Shown here piece after piece: positions 1 through 8,437 of a DNA stretch of 59,145 nucleotides. Position 1 is the first letter of the stretch, and each line of letters starts with the position of its first letter. The notes beneath the pieces are model-generated. The model was not told the origin of the DNA and searched no databases. It saw only the letters and a program-made list of their open reading frames with translations. Both the position numbers and the translations under genes were made by a program. Source of the DNA: Burkholderiales bacterium (lineage in GTDB: Bacteria; Pseudomonadota; Gammaproteobacteria; Burkholderiales; SG8-41); NCBI GenBank assembly GCA_019746155.1, contig JAIESJ010000226.1, positions 1 through 59,145 on the forward strand. The letters are read 5' to 3'.

Positions 1-1161
1 GATGGTCTTGCCGCCTTCACGTTTTGGGGGTGGCAGGCGGTGATCGTGGCGGCCGCGATCACGCTGCCGCTCGGCATCAGCACGGCCAAGGAATACGCCG
101 AACTCGAATGGCCGATCGACGTGCTGATCACGCTGGTGTGGGTCGCGTATGCGATCGTGTTTTTCGGCACCATCGCCAGGCGCAAGACACCGCACATCTA
201 TGTCGCCAACTGGTTCTTCGGCGCCTTCATTCTGACGGTTGCGCTGCTGCACGTCGTCAACAGCGCCGAAATCCCGGTCACCCTGTGGAAATCCTACTCG
301 GCCTACGCCGGGGTGCAGGATGCGATGGTGCAGTGGTGGTACGGCCACAACGCGGTCGGCTTTTTCCTGACGGCGGGCTTCCTCGGCATGATGTATTACT
401 TCATCCCGAAGCAGGCCGGCCGGCCGGTCTATTCCTACCGGCTGTCGGTGGTGCATTTTTGGGCGCTGATCTTCACCTACATGTGGGCGGGTCCTCACCA
501 CCTGCATTACACCGCGCTGCCCGACTGGGCGCAATCGATCGGCATGCTGTTCTCGCTGATTCTGCTGGCGCCTTCGTGGGGCGGCATGATCAACGGCATC
601 ATGACGCTGTCCGGCGCGTGGCACAAACTGCGCGACGATCCCATTCTCAAGTTTCTTATCGTGTCGCTGTCGTTTTACGGCATGTCGACTTTCGAGGGCC
701 CGATGATGTCGATCAAGACGGTGAATGCGCTGTCGCATTACACCGACTGGACGATCGGCCACGTGCACTCGGGGGCGCTCGGCTGGGTTGGCATGGTTTC
801 CATTGGCAGCATCTACTATCTGATCCCGCGTCTGTTCGGGCAGACGGAGATGCACAGCATGCGGCTAGTGACGCTGCACTTCTGGGTTGCCACCGTCGGC
901 ATCGTGCTCTATATCGCCGCGATGTGGATCGCCGGCGTGATGCAGGGGCTGATGTGGCGCGCGGTCAATCCCGACGGCACGCTCACCTACAGCTTTGCGG
1001 AGGCGGTGAAGGCGACCTATCCCTACTACACGATCCGGCTGCTCGGCGGGCTGCTTTACCTGTCGGGCATGCTGATCATGGTCTACAACACCTGGAAGAC
1101 CGTCGTCGGTCACCGGGCGGTCGACGCGACGATCCCCGCCGCGCAGCCGGCGCACGCGTAA
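1..1161 (+). CDS. ccoN: cbb3-type cytochrome c oxidase subunit I (5' truncated)
   Basis: Catalytic haem-copper subunit of the high-affinity cbb3 terminal oxidase in the inner membrane; it reduces O2 and pumps protons. The frame is open from base 1 (reads DGLAAFTFWGWQAVIV), so the N-terminal part lies outside the window and 386 codons are present. Visible features are many hydrophobic helices, the GPHHLHYT histidine pair expected at the CuB/haem b3 site, and HVHSGALGW with the clustered histidines of the distal helix. The C-terminus is short and polar. The gene is followed 15 bp later by ccoO. Family assignment is secure; only the 5' end is missing. Confidence 0.97.
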   Translation, partial: DGLAAFTFWGWQAVIVAAAITLPLGISTAKEYAELEWPIDVLITLVWVAYAIVFFGTIARRKTPHIYVANWFFGAFILTVALLHVVNSAEIPVTLWKSYSAYAGVQDAMVQWWYGHNAVGFFLTAGFLGMMYYFIPKQAGRPVYSYRLSVVHFWALIFTYMWAGPHHLHYTALPDWAQSIGMLFSLILLAPSWGGMINGIMTLSGAWHKLRDDPILKFLIVSLSFYGMSTFEGPMMSIKTVNALSHYTDWTIGHVHSGALGWVGMVSIGSIYYLIPRLFGQTEMHSMRLVTLHFWVATVGIVLYIAAMWIAGVMQGLMWRAVNPDGTLTYSFAEAVKATYPYYTIRLLGGLLYLSGMLIMVYNTWKTVVGHRAVDATIPAAQPAHA

Positions 1162-1176
1162 CTGGAGAGCAAGGAC

Positions 1177-1797
1177 ATGAACACAACTTCCGGTCATGCA
1201 TTGATCGAAAAGAACCTGGGGCTGCTGATCATCCTGATGATCCTGGTGGTAAGCGTCGGCGGTCTGGTCGAGATCGTGCCGCTGTTCTTCCAGAAATCGA
1301 CGACGCAGCCGGTGGCGGGGTTGAAGCCCTACACGCCGCTGCAGCTCTCGGGCCGCGACATCTACATCCGCGAAGGCTGCAACAACTGCCACTCGCAGAT
1401 GATCCGGCCGTTCCGCGCCGAAACCGAGCGCTACGGGCACTACTCGGTGGCGGGGGAGTTCGTCTATGACCACCCGTTCCTGTGGGGATCGAAGCGCACC
1501 GGGCCGGATCTCGCGCGCGTGGGCTTGCGCTATTCCGACGAGTGGCACCGCGTGCATCTCGCCAATCCGCGCGACGTCGTGCCCGAGTCCAATATGCCGG
1601 CCTACGCATGGCTTGAGCGGGCTCCGCTTAATGCTGCGGACCTGCCGGCGAAAATGCGCGCTCTGCGCGCGCTCGGCGTGCCTTACACCGATGAGGAGAT
1701 TGCAAAGGCCGCCGAGAGCGTAAAAGGCAGGACCGAGATGGATGCGGTCATCGCCTATCTGCAGGGCCTGGGTACCGTGCTGAGGAACGTGAGGTAA
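1177..1797 (+). CDS. ccoO: cbb3-type cytochrome c oxidase subunit II, monohaem cytochrome c
   Basis: Membrane-anchored monohaem cytochrome c that passes electrons from CcoP towards CcoN. The 206-aa product has one N-terminal transmembrane segment (about residues 13-35) and the haem c motif CNNCH at about residue 68, followed by SQMIRPF, which is typical of CcoO. A distal Met ligand is plausible in ESNMPAY near residue 128. A GGAGAGCAAGGA stretch precedes the ATG. The last A of the stop overlaps a possible ATG of ccoQ. Length is normal for the family. Confidence 0.97.
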   Translation: MNTTSGHALIEKNLGLLIILMILVVSVGGLVEIVPLFFQKSTTQPVAGLKPYTPLQLSGRDIYIREGCNNCHSQMIRPFRAETERYGHYSVAGEFVYDHPFLWGSKRTGPDLARVGLRYSDEWHRVHLANPRDVVPESNMPAYAWLERAPLNAADLPAKMRALRALGVPYTDEEIAKAAESVKGRTEMDAVIAYLQGLGTVLRNVR

Positions 1798-1802
1798 TGC
1801 AT

Positions 1803-1973
1803 ATGGATATCAATTTTGCACGATCGGTTTTGACGCTCGTCCTGCTGGTGGTGTTTATCGGCATCGTCGCGTGGGCCTGGAGCGGCAAGCGCAGGCAGGC
1901 GTTCGACGCCGCCGCGCGGCTGCCTTTCGATGACGAGCCGGAATCCGGCAACCGGCATCAGGGCCGGTCATAA
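1803..1973 (+). CDS. ccoQ: cbb3 oxidase small subunit CcoQ
   Basis: Short single-span membrane protein of 56 aa starting MDINFARSVLTLVLLVV. It has one hydrophobic helix, then a basic KRRQAF stretch and an acidic tail, as expected for CcoQ/FixQ, which stabilises the oxidase. Two in-frame ATGs exist, at 1797 and 1803. I chose 1803 because the GAGG at 1791-1794 sits at a workable distance from it and is too close to 1797. Position between ccoO and ccoP is canonical. Confidence 0.88.
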   Translation: MDINFARSVLTLVLLVVFIGIVAWAWSGKRRQAFDAAARLPFDDEPESGNRHQGRS

Positions 1974-1985
1974 AGGAAAACCACG

Positions 1986-2927
1986 ATGAGCGATTTCACA
2001 AGCGAAGTCTGGGGCATCTACATCGCGCTGATCACGCTGGTCAGCATCATTGCCTGCGCAGTGCTGCTCAAGGCGCTGTCGACCAAGCGCGCCGCGCCGA
2101 GTCAGCAGGTCGGCACCACCGGCCACACCTGGGACGAGGATCTCACCGAATGGAACCATCCCCTGCCGCGCTGGTGGATGTGGCTGTTCTATATCACCAT
2201 CGTCTTCAGCCTGGTCTATCTCGTGCTCTATCCCGGCCTCGGCAGCTACGCCGGCTACTTCGGCTGGAGCTCGCAGGGGCAGTATCAGCAAGAGCGGTCG
2301 AAAGCCGCGGCGGCCTACAACCCGATTTTCGACAGGTTTCTCAAGCAGGACATCAAGGCGGTTGCCGCCGACGCGGAAGCGCGGCAGATGGGACAGCGGC
2401 TGTTTCTCACCTATTGTGCGCAGTGCCACGGGTCGGACGCCGGCGGCGCCAGGGGGTTCCCCAATCTGCGTGACCAGGACTGGCTCTACGGCGGCGATCC
2501 GGAAACCATCAAGGCAAGCATTGCCAACGGGCGCAATGGCGTGATGCCGGCGCTCGGCGCGGTGGTGGGCGGCGACGAAGGGGCAAAGGACGTCGCGCAT
2601 TATGTGCTGTCGCTCTCGGGGCGCACCCACGACAGCCTGCGTGCTTCCCGCGGCAAGTCCACGTTCAATACGGTGTGCGCCGCCTGCCATGGCGCGGATG
2701 GCAAGGGCAACCCGGCGCTGGGCGCGCCCAACCTGACCGACAACATTTGGCTCTACGGCGGTTCAGAGAAAACCATCATCGAGACCGTCATGAAGGGACG
2801 CCGCGCCGATACGGCCGCGGCCGGCGCCACTGCCACTGCCATGCCGGCGCACAAGGACTTTCTCGATGAAGGCAAGATCCATCTGCTTGCGGCCTACGTG
2901 TGGGGTCTGTCGAGTGTCGATAAGTGA
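1986..2927 (+). CDS. ccoP: cbb3-type cytochrome c oxidase subunit III, dihaem cytochrome c
   Basis: Dihaem c-type cytochrome that receives electrons from the bc1 complex or soluble cytochrome c. The 313-aa product has two predicted N-terminal transmembrane segments (about residues 8-30 and 60-82) linked by the CcoP-type WDEDLTEWNHPLPRWW signature. Two periplasmic haem domains follow, with motifs CAQCH (about residue 148) and CAACH (about residue 231). An AAGGAAAA stretch precedes the ATG. Length and order (ccoNOQP) are standard. Confidence 0.97.
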   Translation: MSDFTSEVWGIYIALITLVSIIACAVLLKALSTKRAAPSQQVGTTGHTWDEDLTEWNHPLPRWWMWLFYITIVFSLVYLVLYPGLGSYAGYFGWSSQGQYQQERSKAAAAYNPIFDRFLKQDIKAVAADAEARQMGQRLFLTYCAQCHGSDAGGARGFPNLRDQDWLYGGDPETIKASIANGRNGVMPALGAVVGGDEGAKDVAHYVLSLSGRTHDSLRASRGKSTFNTVCAACHGADGKGNPALGAPNLTDNIWLYGGSEKTIIETVMKGRRADTAAAGATATAMPAHKDFLDEGKIHLLAAYVWGLSSVDK

Positions 2928-3025
2928 ACCTGCGGGCCATCCTCACGAAACGGATAGCGACACGACGCACGGTTGATTCGCGCGCTGCTCGTGCTGTGCT
3001 GTGACGGCTGCCGCGGAGGCCGGCT

Positions 3026-4441
3026 TTGAACAGGGCCGCGCATGAGCTTGCGCCTGTGAGCACGCCCGAAGCGGTCGAACTCTACGAGGTACGCAAGAAA
3101 ATCTATCCGCGCGCGGTGCACGGCTGGTTCGCCGGCGGGCGCGTCGCAGTGGTGCTCCTCACGCAGCTGGTTTTCTATGGCACGCCGTGGCTCGTCTGGA
3201 ATGACCGCCAGGCGGTGCTGTTCGATCTCGGCGCGCGCAAGTTTTACATCTTCGGCTGGGTGTTCTGGCCGCAGGATTTCATTTTCCTCACCGCGCTGCT
3301 GGTGATTTCGGCATTGTCGCTGTTTCTTTTTACCGCGATCGCCGGCCGTCTGTGGTGCGGCTATGCCTGTCCGCAGACGGTCTATACCGAGATGTTCATG
3401 TGGATCGAGCATGTCGTGGAAGGCGACCGCCTGCAGCGCATGCGGCTCGACAAGGGGGTGATCGGCCCGCGCAAGCTTGCCCTGAAGTCGCTCAAGCATG
3501 CGATCTGGATCGCGCTCGCGTTGTGGACCGGCTTCACCTTTGTCGGCTATTTCACCCCGATCAAGACCCTGGTCGCCGAAGTCATGAACCGGAACCTCGG
3601 CCCGTGGGAGACGTTCTGGATCCTGTTCTACGGCTTTGCCACCTACGGCAACGCCGGCTGGATGCGCGAGCAGGTGTGCAAATACATGTGCCCGTACGCG
3701 CGCTTCCAGGGCGTGATGTTCGATCCCGACACGCTGGTCATCACCTATGATGCGCATCGCGGCGAGCCGCGCGGCTCGCGCAGCAGATCGACCGATTACA
3801 AGGCTTCGGGCCTGGGCGACTGCGTCGATTGCGACATCTGCGTGCAGGTCTGCCCGACCGGGATCGACATCCGCCAGGGGTTGCAATACGAGTGCATAGG
3901 TTGCGCGGCGTGCATCGACGGCTGCAACCAGGTGATGGACAAAATGGGCTATCCGCGCGGTCTCATCCGGTATTCGACGGAGAACGCGGTCGAGCGCAAG
4001 TATCCGGAAAGCAAGATCGTCGCGCATGTTTTCCGGCCACGCGTTCTGGTCTACAGCGCGGTGCTACTTGCGGTCGTTCTGGCGCTTATGGCCGCGCTCT
4101 ACCTCAGATCGCCGCTCAAGGTCGACGTGATTCGCGACCGCGCCACGCTCGCGCGCGAAGTCGAGGACGGTCTGATCGAGAACGTCTATCACCTGCAGAT
4201 CATGAATACCGACGAGCGGCCGCATCGCTATAGCATCGCCGTGTCGGGGCTGGAGGGTCTCAAGGTGGTGACCCGGCAGCCGGTGGAAGTCCCCGGCGCC
4301 ACTACGCAGGCCGTCGCGGTCGCGGTGCGCGTCGATCCCGCCGGCATCAGGCCGGGCTCGCATGTCATCGTGTTTCATGTCGCGGACAGCGACGAGCCGC
4401 GCGTGAAAGCCGACGAGAAATCGCGGTTTTTCGTAAAATGA
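3026..4441 (+). CDS. ccoG: cbb3 oxidase assembly protein CcoG (FixG/RdxA family)
   Basis: Polyferredoxin-like membrane protein needed for cbb3 assembly; in studied homologues it reduces Cu(II) for CcoN. The 471-aa product has several transmembrane helices, the early CGYACPQTVYTE motif, and a double 4Fe-4S segment (CVDCDICVQVCPTGID, then CIGCAACIDGCNQ) at about residues 269-313. A C-terminal Ig-like IG_FixG domain follows. The TTG at 3026 is chosen because GGAGG lies six bases upstream and no better ATG precedes the conserved region. About 100 bp separate it from ccoP. Confidence 0.95.
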   Translation: MNRAAHELAPVSTPEAVELYEVRKKIYPRAVHGWFAGGRVAVVLLTQLVFYGTPWLVWNDRQAVLFDLGARKFYIFGWVFWPQDFIFLTALLVISALSLFLFTAIAGRLWCGYACPQTVYTEMFMWIEHVVEGDRLQRMRLDKGVIGPRKLALKSLKHAIWIALALWTGFTFVGYFTPIKTLVAEVMNRNLGPWETFWILFYGFATYGNAGWMREQVCKYMCPYARFQGVMFDPDTLVITYDAHRGEPRGSRSRSTDYKASGLGDCVDCDICVQVCPTGIDIRQGLQYECIGCAACIDGCNQVMDKMGYPRGLIRYSTENAVERKYPESKIVAHVFRPRVLVYSAVLLAVVLALMAALYLRSPLKVDVIRDRATLAREVEDGLIENVYHLQIMNTDERPHRYSIAVSGLEGLKVVTRQPVEVPGATTQAVAVAVRVDPAGIRPGSHVIVFHVADSDEPRVKADEKSRFFVK

Positions 4442-4478
4442 TCTTTGGCCGCAGAGTTCTCTGTGGCTTGGGGGGTAA

Positions 4479-5024
4479 ATGCCACTGAAATCTGTTGGCG
4501 CAGTACCGTGGTACCGCGAGCCGTGGCCCTGGCTGCTGATGGCGGGGCCGACGCTGGTGGTGGTGGCGAGCGCGATCACGCTGTGGCTCGCGCTCAAAAG
4601 CGATGACGGCCTGGTGGCCGATGATTATTACAAGCGGGGGCTTGCGATCAATCAGACGCTGACGCGCGATCACACTGCGGTGGTGCGCGGTTATCGCGCG
4701 CAGCTCGCATGGGACGCCGCATCGGGCCGCATCCGGGTCACGCTGTCGGGGGCGGGAACGCTGCCGGCTGCGTTGCAGTTGCGCATCGTGCATCCGACGC
4801 GCGCCGGCATGGACCGGCTGGTGCCGCTCGCCGCTGCCGGCGCCGGCGGATACGAGGCTGCGATCGCGGCACCGCGCGCCGGGCGCTGGCTGGTGACGCT
4901 CGAGGACGAGAGCCGCAGCTGGCGCCTGACCGGAGAATGGCGCGTGCCGGAGCAGGCGGAATTGCAGCTTGCGGCAAGCAGCCTGTCGGACTTGGCCCCA
5001 ATTCACCGGAACGGGTGGCGTTAA
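4479..5024 (+). CDS. ccoH: cbb3 oxidase assembly protein CcoH (FixH), C-terminus recoded by a repeat
   Basis: FixH/CcoH family membrane protein (181 aa) needed for maturation of the oxidase. It has one N-terminal transmembrane segment (about residues 15-40), then the family hallmark DDYYKRGLAINQ, then a periplasmic beta-rich domain. The last codons (SSLSDLAPIHRNGWR plus stop) are encoded by repeat copy 1, which begins at 4976. The native end was therefore probably replaced. No ccoI or ccoS gene follows, although FixI/CcoI normally comes next. Confidence 0.92.
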   Translation: MPLKSVGAVPWYREPWPWLLMAGPTLVVVASAITLWLALKSDDGLVADDYYKRGLAINQTLTRDHTAVVRGYRAQLAWDAASGRIRVTLSGAGTLPAALQLRIVHPTRAGMDRLVPLAAAGAGGYEAAIAAPRAGRWLVTLEDESRSWRLTGEWRVPEQAELQLAASSLSDLAPIHRNGWR

Positions 5025-5063
5025 CGGATCGCCGTTGATTGACGCTGCGGCGACAGGCTGCTT
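4976..5063 (+). repeat. 88-bp inverted-ended repeat, copy 1
   Basis: The element begins AAGCAGCCTGTCG and ends CGACAGGCTGCTT, a 13-bp perfect terminal inverted repeat. The interior is nearly identical to copies near 11741-11829 and 27626-27713. It lacks the roughly 80-bp right extension shared by the other two. It overlaps the end of ccoH and provides its stop codon. It encodes nothing convincing, and the pattern suggests a MITE or REP-like element. Confidence 0.9.
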
Positions 5064-5300
5064 AATCCTGTTCTGGATATTCGCCGCTGCTTCCAGCGCT
5101 TTCACCTGTTTCCTGCAGCGCAGCGCTGTCGATATCAACCGCCTGTGCCCGCTCGAACCCGCAAGCCGGCCCGTCGGATGCCCCAAGCGCGAGGAACCCC
5201 CCGCTGGCGGCCGGCCACGCTGAGCGTGCTGGCCGGCGTGACGGGGGTGTTGGGGTGGTCCAGTGCGGCAGACGACTGCAGGTTCTGACCGCAGCGCGGG
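5064..5300. other. Intergenic region between converging ccoH and fnr
   Basis: No gene recognised. An 84-codon open frame running through it from the repeat has no family resemblance. An imperfect GC-rich hairpin lies at about 5210-5238 (GGCCGGCCACGCT / AGCGTGCTGGCC). The absence of ccoI or ccoS remnants is notable. Confidence 0.5.
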
Positions 5301-5309
5301 TCAGATTTT
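5284..5309 (+). terminator. Candidate rho-independent terminator after ccoNOQPGH
   Basis: Stem TCTGACC (5284-5290) pairs with GGTCAGA (5299-5305), with a GC-rich loop, followed by TTTT. It is short and weak but correctly placed at the end of the oxidase operon, and it abuts the end of the convergent fnr gene. Confidence 0.5.
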
Positions 5310-6047
5310 ACAGGCGGTCTGGCCGATCAGTGCATGCAGTTTTTCCGGCTTTTTGATTTTGATGTGCTTATTCTGCACCTCGATCAGCCCCTCTTCCTGG
5401 AAACGGGACAGCACGCGGCTGATGGTTTCGAGTTTGAGCCCGAGATAGCTGCCGATTTCCTCGCGCGTCATGCGCAGGTTGAATTCGGTCGGTGAATAAC
5501 CGCGCACGGCAAAGCGCTGGGACAGATTGAGCAGGAAAGCGGCAAGGCGTTCTTCGGCGCGCATGCTGCCGAGCAGCAGCATCACGCCATGGTCGCGCAC
5601 GATTTCGCGGCTCATGATGCGGTGAAAATGATTCTGCAGCGAGGGAATCTCGCGCGACAGTTTTTCCAGAGAAGAAAACGGAATCTCGCAGACATCGCTG
5701 TCTTCAAGCGCAACCGTGTCGCAGGTGTGGCTGTTGGAGCTGATGGCGTCAAGCCCCAGCAGGTCGCCCATCATGTGAAAGCCCGCGACCTGCTCGCGGC
5801 CGTCCTCGTGCAGCACACAGCTTTTCATGAAGCCGGTGCGCAGCGCGTAGAGCGATTGCAGCTCCGCGCCGGCGCGGTAGAGATAATCGCCGCGCTTCAC
5901 CGGCCGGCGGCGGTTGAACAGCCGGCCGAAGATCTCGAGTTCGCGCTGATCGAGCCCGGCGGGCAGGCATAACTCGTGCAGGCTGCACGTCGAACAAACG
6001 GCCTTGAGCCTGTTGACGTCGATGGGCGTGAGACTGGGGGATGGCAT
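5301..6047 (-). CDS. fnr: FNR/ANR-type oxygen-sensing transcriptional regulator
   Basis: Crp-Fnr family regulator of 248 aa that would bind a 4Fe-4S cluster under low oxygen. The N-terminal CSTCSLHELC supplies three clustered cysteines, and the fourth lies in DVCEIPF, matching the FNR C122 context. A cyclic-nucleotide-type beta roll follows, then the helix-turn-helix EIGSYLGLKLETISRVLSRFQ, whose recognition helix matches the TTGAT half-site class. The start at 6047 (MPSPSLTPID) is preferred over 6098 because it gives FNR-like N-terminal spacing and follows a GGGAAA. It is divergent from hemN across an FNR box. Confidence 0.95.
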   Translation of the reverse strand: MPSPSLTPIDVNRLKAVCSTCSLHELCLPAGLDQRELEIFGRLFNRRRPVKRGDYLYRAGAELQSLYALRTGFMKSCVLHEDGREQVAGFHMMGDLLGLDAISSNSHTCDTVALEDSDVCEIPFSSLEKLSREIPSLQNHFHRIMSREIVRDHGVMLLLGSMRAEERLAAFLLNLSQRFAVRGYSPTEFNLRMTREEIGSYLGLKLETISRVLSRFQEEGLIEVQNKHIKIKKPEKLHALIGQTACKI

Positions 6048-6102
6048 GGGCTTTCCCGTAAATCTGCGGCGATGGACGAGCGGCGCCCATATTAACACTG
6101 GT

Positions 6103-6116
6103 TTGACCTAGATCAA
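6103..6116. promoter_or_regulatory. FNR/ANR box between fnr and hemN
   Basis: TTGAC-CTAG-ATCAA, one mismatch from the TTGAT-N4-ATCAA consensus. A TATTCT at 6140-6145 lies about 33 bp from the box centre, which is the spacing of a class II FNR-activated promoter reading into hemN. Confidence 0.85.
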
Positions 6117-6168
6117 AATGCCGCCCCTCCACAATGCGATATTCTTCGTCACGAGGTAACAACCCAGC

Positions 6169-7569
6169 ATGAATTCAGTTTCCGATCATCTGCCGTTCGA
6201 AGTCGACCTGGATCTCATCCGCAGGCTCGACCGCAACGGCCCGCGCTATACGTCCTATCCCACTGCCGACCGCTTTGTGGAGGCATTCGGGCCGGACGCC
6301 TACAGGTCGTGGGCGGCCAAGCGCAATATCGGCGGCATCCAGCGTGCGCTCTCGATATACGTGCACCTGCCGTTCTGCAGCACCATCTGCTACTACTGTG
6401 CGTGCAACAAGATCGTGACCCGCAACAAGAGTCGCGGCGTGGAGTATCTCGGCTATCTCGAAAAAGAAATCGCGCTGCAGGCCCAGCTGTTCAGCGAGGA
6501 TCCGCGGGTTGAGCAGATGCACTGGGGCGGCGGCACGCCGACTTTCTTCAGCACGGAACAGATGCGGGCGTTGTTCGCAACGTTGCGGCGGCATTTCAAT
6601 TTCTCGCCCGACGGCGAATATTCGATTGAAATCGATCCGAGAACGGTGGACGAGAAAACGATTGCCGCATTGCGCGCCATGGGCTTCAACCGGCTGAGTC
6701 TGGGCGTGCAGGATTTCGACCCCGACGTGCAGCGGGCGGTGAACCGTTTGCAGAGCGAGGCGCAGACGCTGGCCATCATCGAGGCGGCGCGGCAGGAAGG
6801 CTTCCTATCGGTCAACGTCGATCTGATCTACGGTTTGCCGAAGCAGAACCTGACCACCTTCAACCGCACCCTGGCGCGGGTCGCCGTCGCGCGGCCCGAC
6901 CGGGTCGCGATCTACAACTACGCGCATTTGCCGACGCGCTTCAAATCGCAACGCCGGATCCATGAAGCCGATCTGCCGTCGCCGGAAACCAAGCTGAAGC
7001 TGCTGGCGCTGGCGGCACAGCGGCTGACCGAGGCTGGATACGTTTACATCGGCATGGATCATTTCGCGCTGCCGGAAGACTCTCTGGCGGCTGCGCAGCG
7101 GCAGGGCAGGCTGCACCGCAATTTCCAGGGCTACTCGACCCATGCCGAATGCGATCTGATGGCGCTGGGCGTATCCGCGATCGGCAACATCGGCCCGACT
7201 TACAGCCAGAACCACCGTGCCCTCGAAGACTACTACGATAGCCTCGAGCGCAATGAGTTGCCGATCATGCGTGGCATGGAGCTGTCGGCCGACGATCTGC
7301 TGCGGCGCGCCGTGATCCAGGCGCTGATGTGTCATTTCAGCGTGTCGAAAGAAGCGGTGGGAATATCCTATCTTATTGATTTTGATTCATATTTCACGGA
7401 AGAAGTGGCCGAATTGCGTGAGTTTGAGCAACAAGGTCTTCTCGAACTCAATGATCGCTGGATCAACGTGACGCCCAAGGGGCGCATGCTGATCCGCAAC
7501 CTCTGCATGGTGTTCGACAAGTATCTGCGGCACGCACGCGAAGTGGGCCGCTACTCCCGGGTGATATGA
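6169..7569 (+). CDS. hemN: Oxygen-independent coproporphyrinogen III oxidase
   Basis: Radical SAM enzyme that decarboxylates coproporphyrinogen III to protoporphyrinogen IX without O2, supplying haem under low oxygen. The 466-aa product carries the HemN-specific cluster motif CSTICYYCAC (about residues 66-75), the glycine-rich HWGGGTPTF and a HemN C-terminal domain. GAGGTAA lies upstream of the ATG. Its placement beside fnr and the cbb3 genes, with an FNR box at promoter distance, fits anaerobic induction. Confidence 0.96.
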   Translation: MNSVSDHLPFEVDLDLIRRLDRNGPRYTSYPTADRFVEAFGPDAYRSWAAKRNIGGIQRALSIYVHLPFCSTICYYCACNKIVTRNKSRGVEYLGYLEKEIALQAQLFSEDPRVEQMHWGGGTPTFFSTEQMRALFATLRRHFNFSPDGEYSIEIDPRTVDEKTIAALRAMGFNRLSLGVQDFDPDVQRAVNRLQSEAQTLAIIEAARQEGFLSVNVDLIYGLPKQNLTTFNRTLARVAVARPDRVAIYNYAHLPTRFKSQRRIHEADLPSPETKLKLLALAAQRLTEAGYVYIGMDHFALPEDSLAAAQRQGRLHRNFQGYSTHAECDLMALGVSAIGNIGPTYSQNHRALEDYYDSLERNELPIMRGMELSADDLLRRAVIQALMCHFSVSKEAVGISYLIDFDSYFTEEVAELREFEQQGLLELNDRWINVTPKGRMLIRNLCMVFDKYLRHAREVGRYSRVI

Positions 7570-7632
7570 AGACGGTGAATGGTGAATAGTGAATGGTGAA
7601 GAGAGGAAAGTTTTTTGCGGTGACGCGTCACC
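7570..7632. repeat. Short GTGAAT tandem repeats and a palindrome
   Basis: GGTGAAT/AGTGAAT/GGTGAA units at about 7574-7600 form a small imperfect tandem array. It is followed by the 14-bp perfect palindrome GGTGACGCGTCACC (7619-7632). The stretch lies in the 96-bp gap between hemN and the next gene. Confidence 0.6.
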
Positions 7633-7665
7633 AGCCACTGGTCGCCGGTCACGCGTTATCAAGAG

Positions 7666-8415
7666 ATGAACGGCTGGCTTGAGGCGATCCTGCTTGCGGC
7701 ATTCGCCGCCGGGCTGATGGGCGGCGCGCATTGCGCGGCGATGTGCGGCGGCATTGTCGGCGCTGTCTGCCGGCCGCGCGCCGATGGTGGCGCGGTCGCG
7801 GGGCAATGGCGTCATGCACTGGCCTATAACGGCGGCCGCATCTTCAGCTATGCCGTGGCCGGGGCGCTGGCCGGCGCGCTCGGCCAGGGCGGGCTTGCGC
7901 TACGCGGCGGGCCGCTGGCGCAGCAGACGCTGCTGTTCATGGCGGGGGCCGTGCTGCTGATAATGGCGTTGTACCTGGCCGGCGTGACGCCGATCGCGCG
8001 CGGTCTCGAAGCCGTGGGCAGTATCGTCTGGCGCCGCATCCAACCTTATTCCCGCTGGTTTTTGCCGGTCGATTCCGTGCCGCGTGCGCTGGGGCTGGGC
8101 GCGGTATGGGGATGGCTGCCGTGCGGCATGGTCTATGCGGTATTGCTGACCGCGATGGCGACCGCCGACGTCCGCCACGGCGCGCTGGTGATGCTGGCTT
8201 TCGGCCTGGGCACGCTGCCCAACATGCTCGCCATCGCGCTGCTGTTCGGCCAGTTCAGGAAGTTTGCGGCGCTGCGCCCGGTGCGCCTGGCGACCGGCAC
8301 GGTTATCGGCGGATTGGGAATTTTCGGCATCCTCAAGGCAATGCGGCCCGCCGCCTTCGCCGGCGACGGGCTGCTGTGTTACGTGCTGCCGGGCCTGGGC
8401 AGCCTGCTGCAGTAG
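7666..8415 (+). CDS. SafE/TauE-like membrane protein
   Basis: A 249-aa polytopic membrane protein of the 'sulfite exporter TauE/SafE family' (COG2836-type) often found beside cbb3 and hemN genes. The N-terminus reads GGAHCAAMCGGI; the paired cysteines resemble a metal or redox site. Six or so hydrophobic helices follow, including WGWLPCGMVY. The family has been linked to copper delivery for cbb3 oxidase in some bacteria, but the transported substrate here is not known. It lies 96 bp downstream of hemN on the same strand. Confidence 0.8.
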   Translation: MNGWLEAILLAAFAAGLMGGAHCAAMCGGIVGAVCRPRADGGAVAGQWRHALAYNGGRIFSYAVAGALAGALGQGGLALRGGPLAQQTLLFMAGAVLLIMALYLAGVTPIARGLEAVGSIVWRRIQPYSRWFLPVDSVPRALGLGAVWGWLPCGMVYAVLLTAMATADVRHGALVMLAFGLGTLPNMLAIALLFGQFRKFAALRPVRLATGTVIGGLGIFGILKAMRPAAFAGDGLLCYVLPGLGSLLQ

Positions 8416-8437
8416 ATCCGCAACACGCGCGGACGGT

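Noticed and set aside
865..1557. 230-aa minus-strand frame across ccoN and ccoO
   Set aside because: His/Arg-rich shadow with no family likeness, opposite conserved oxidase genes.
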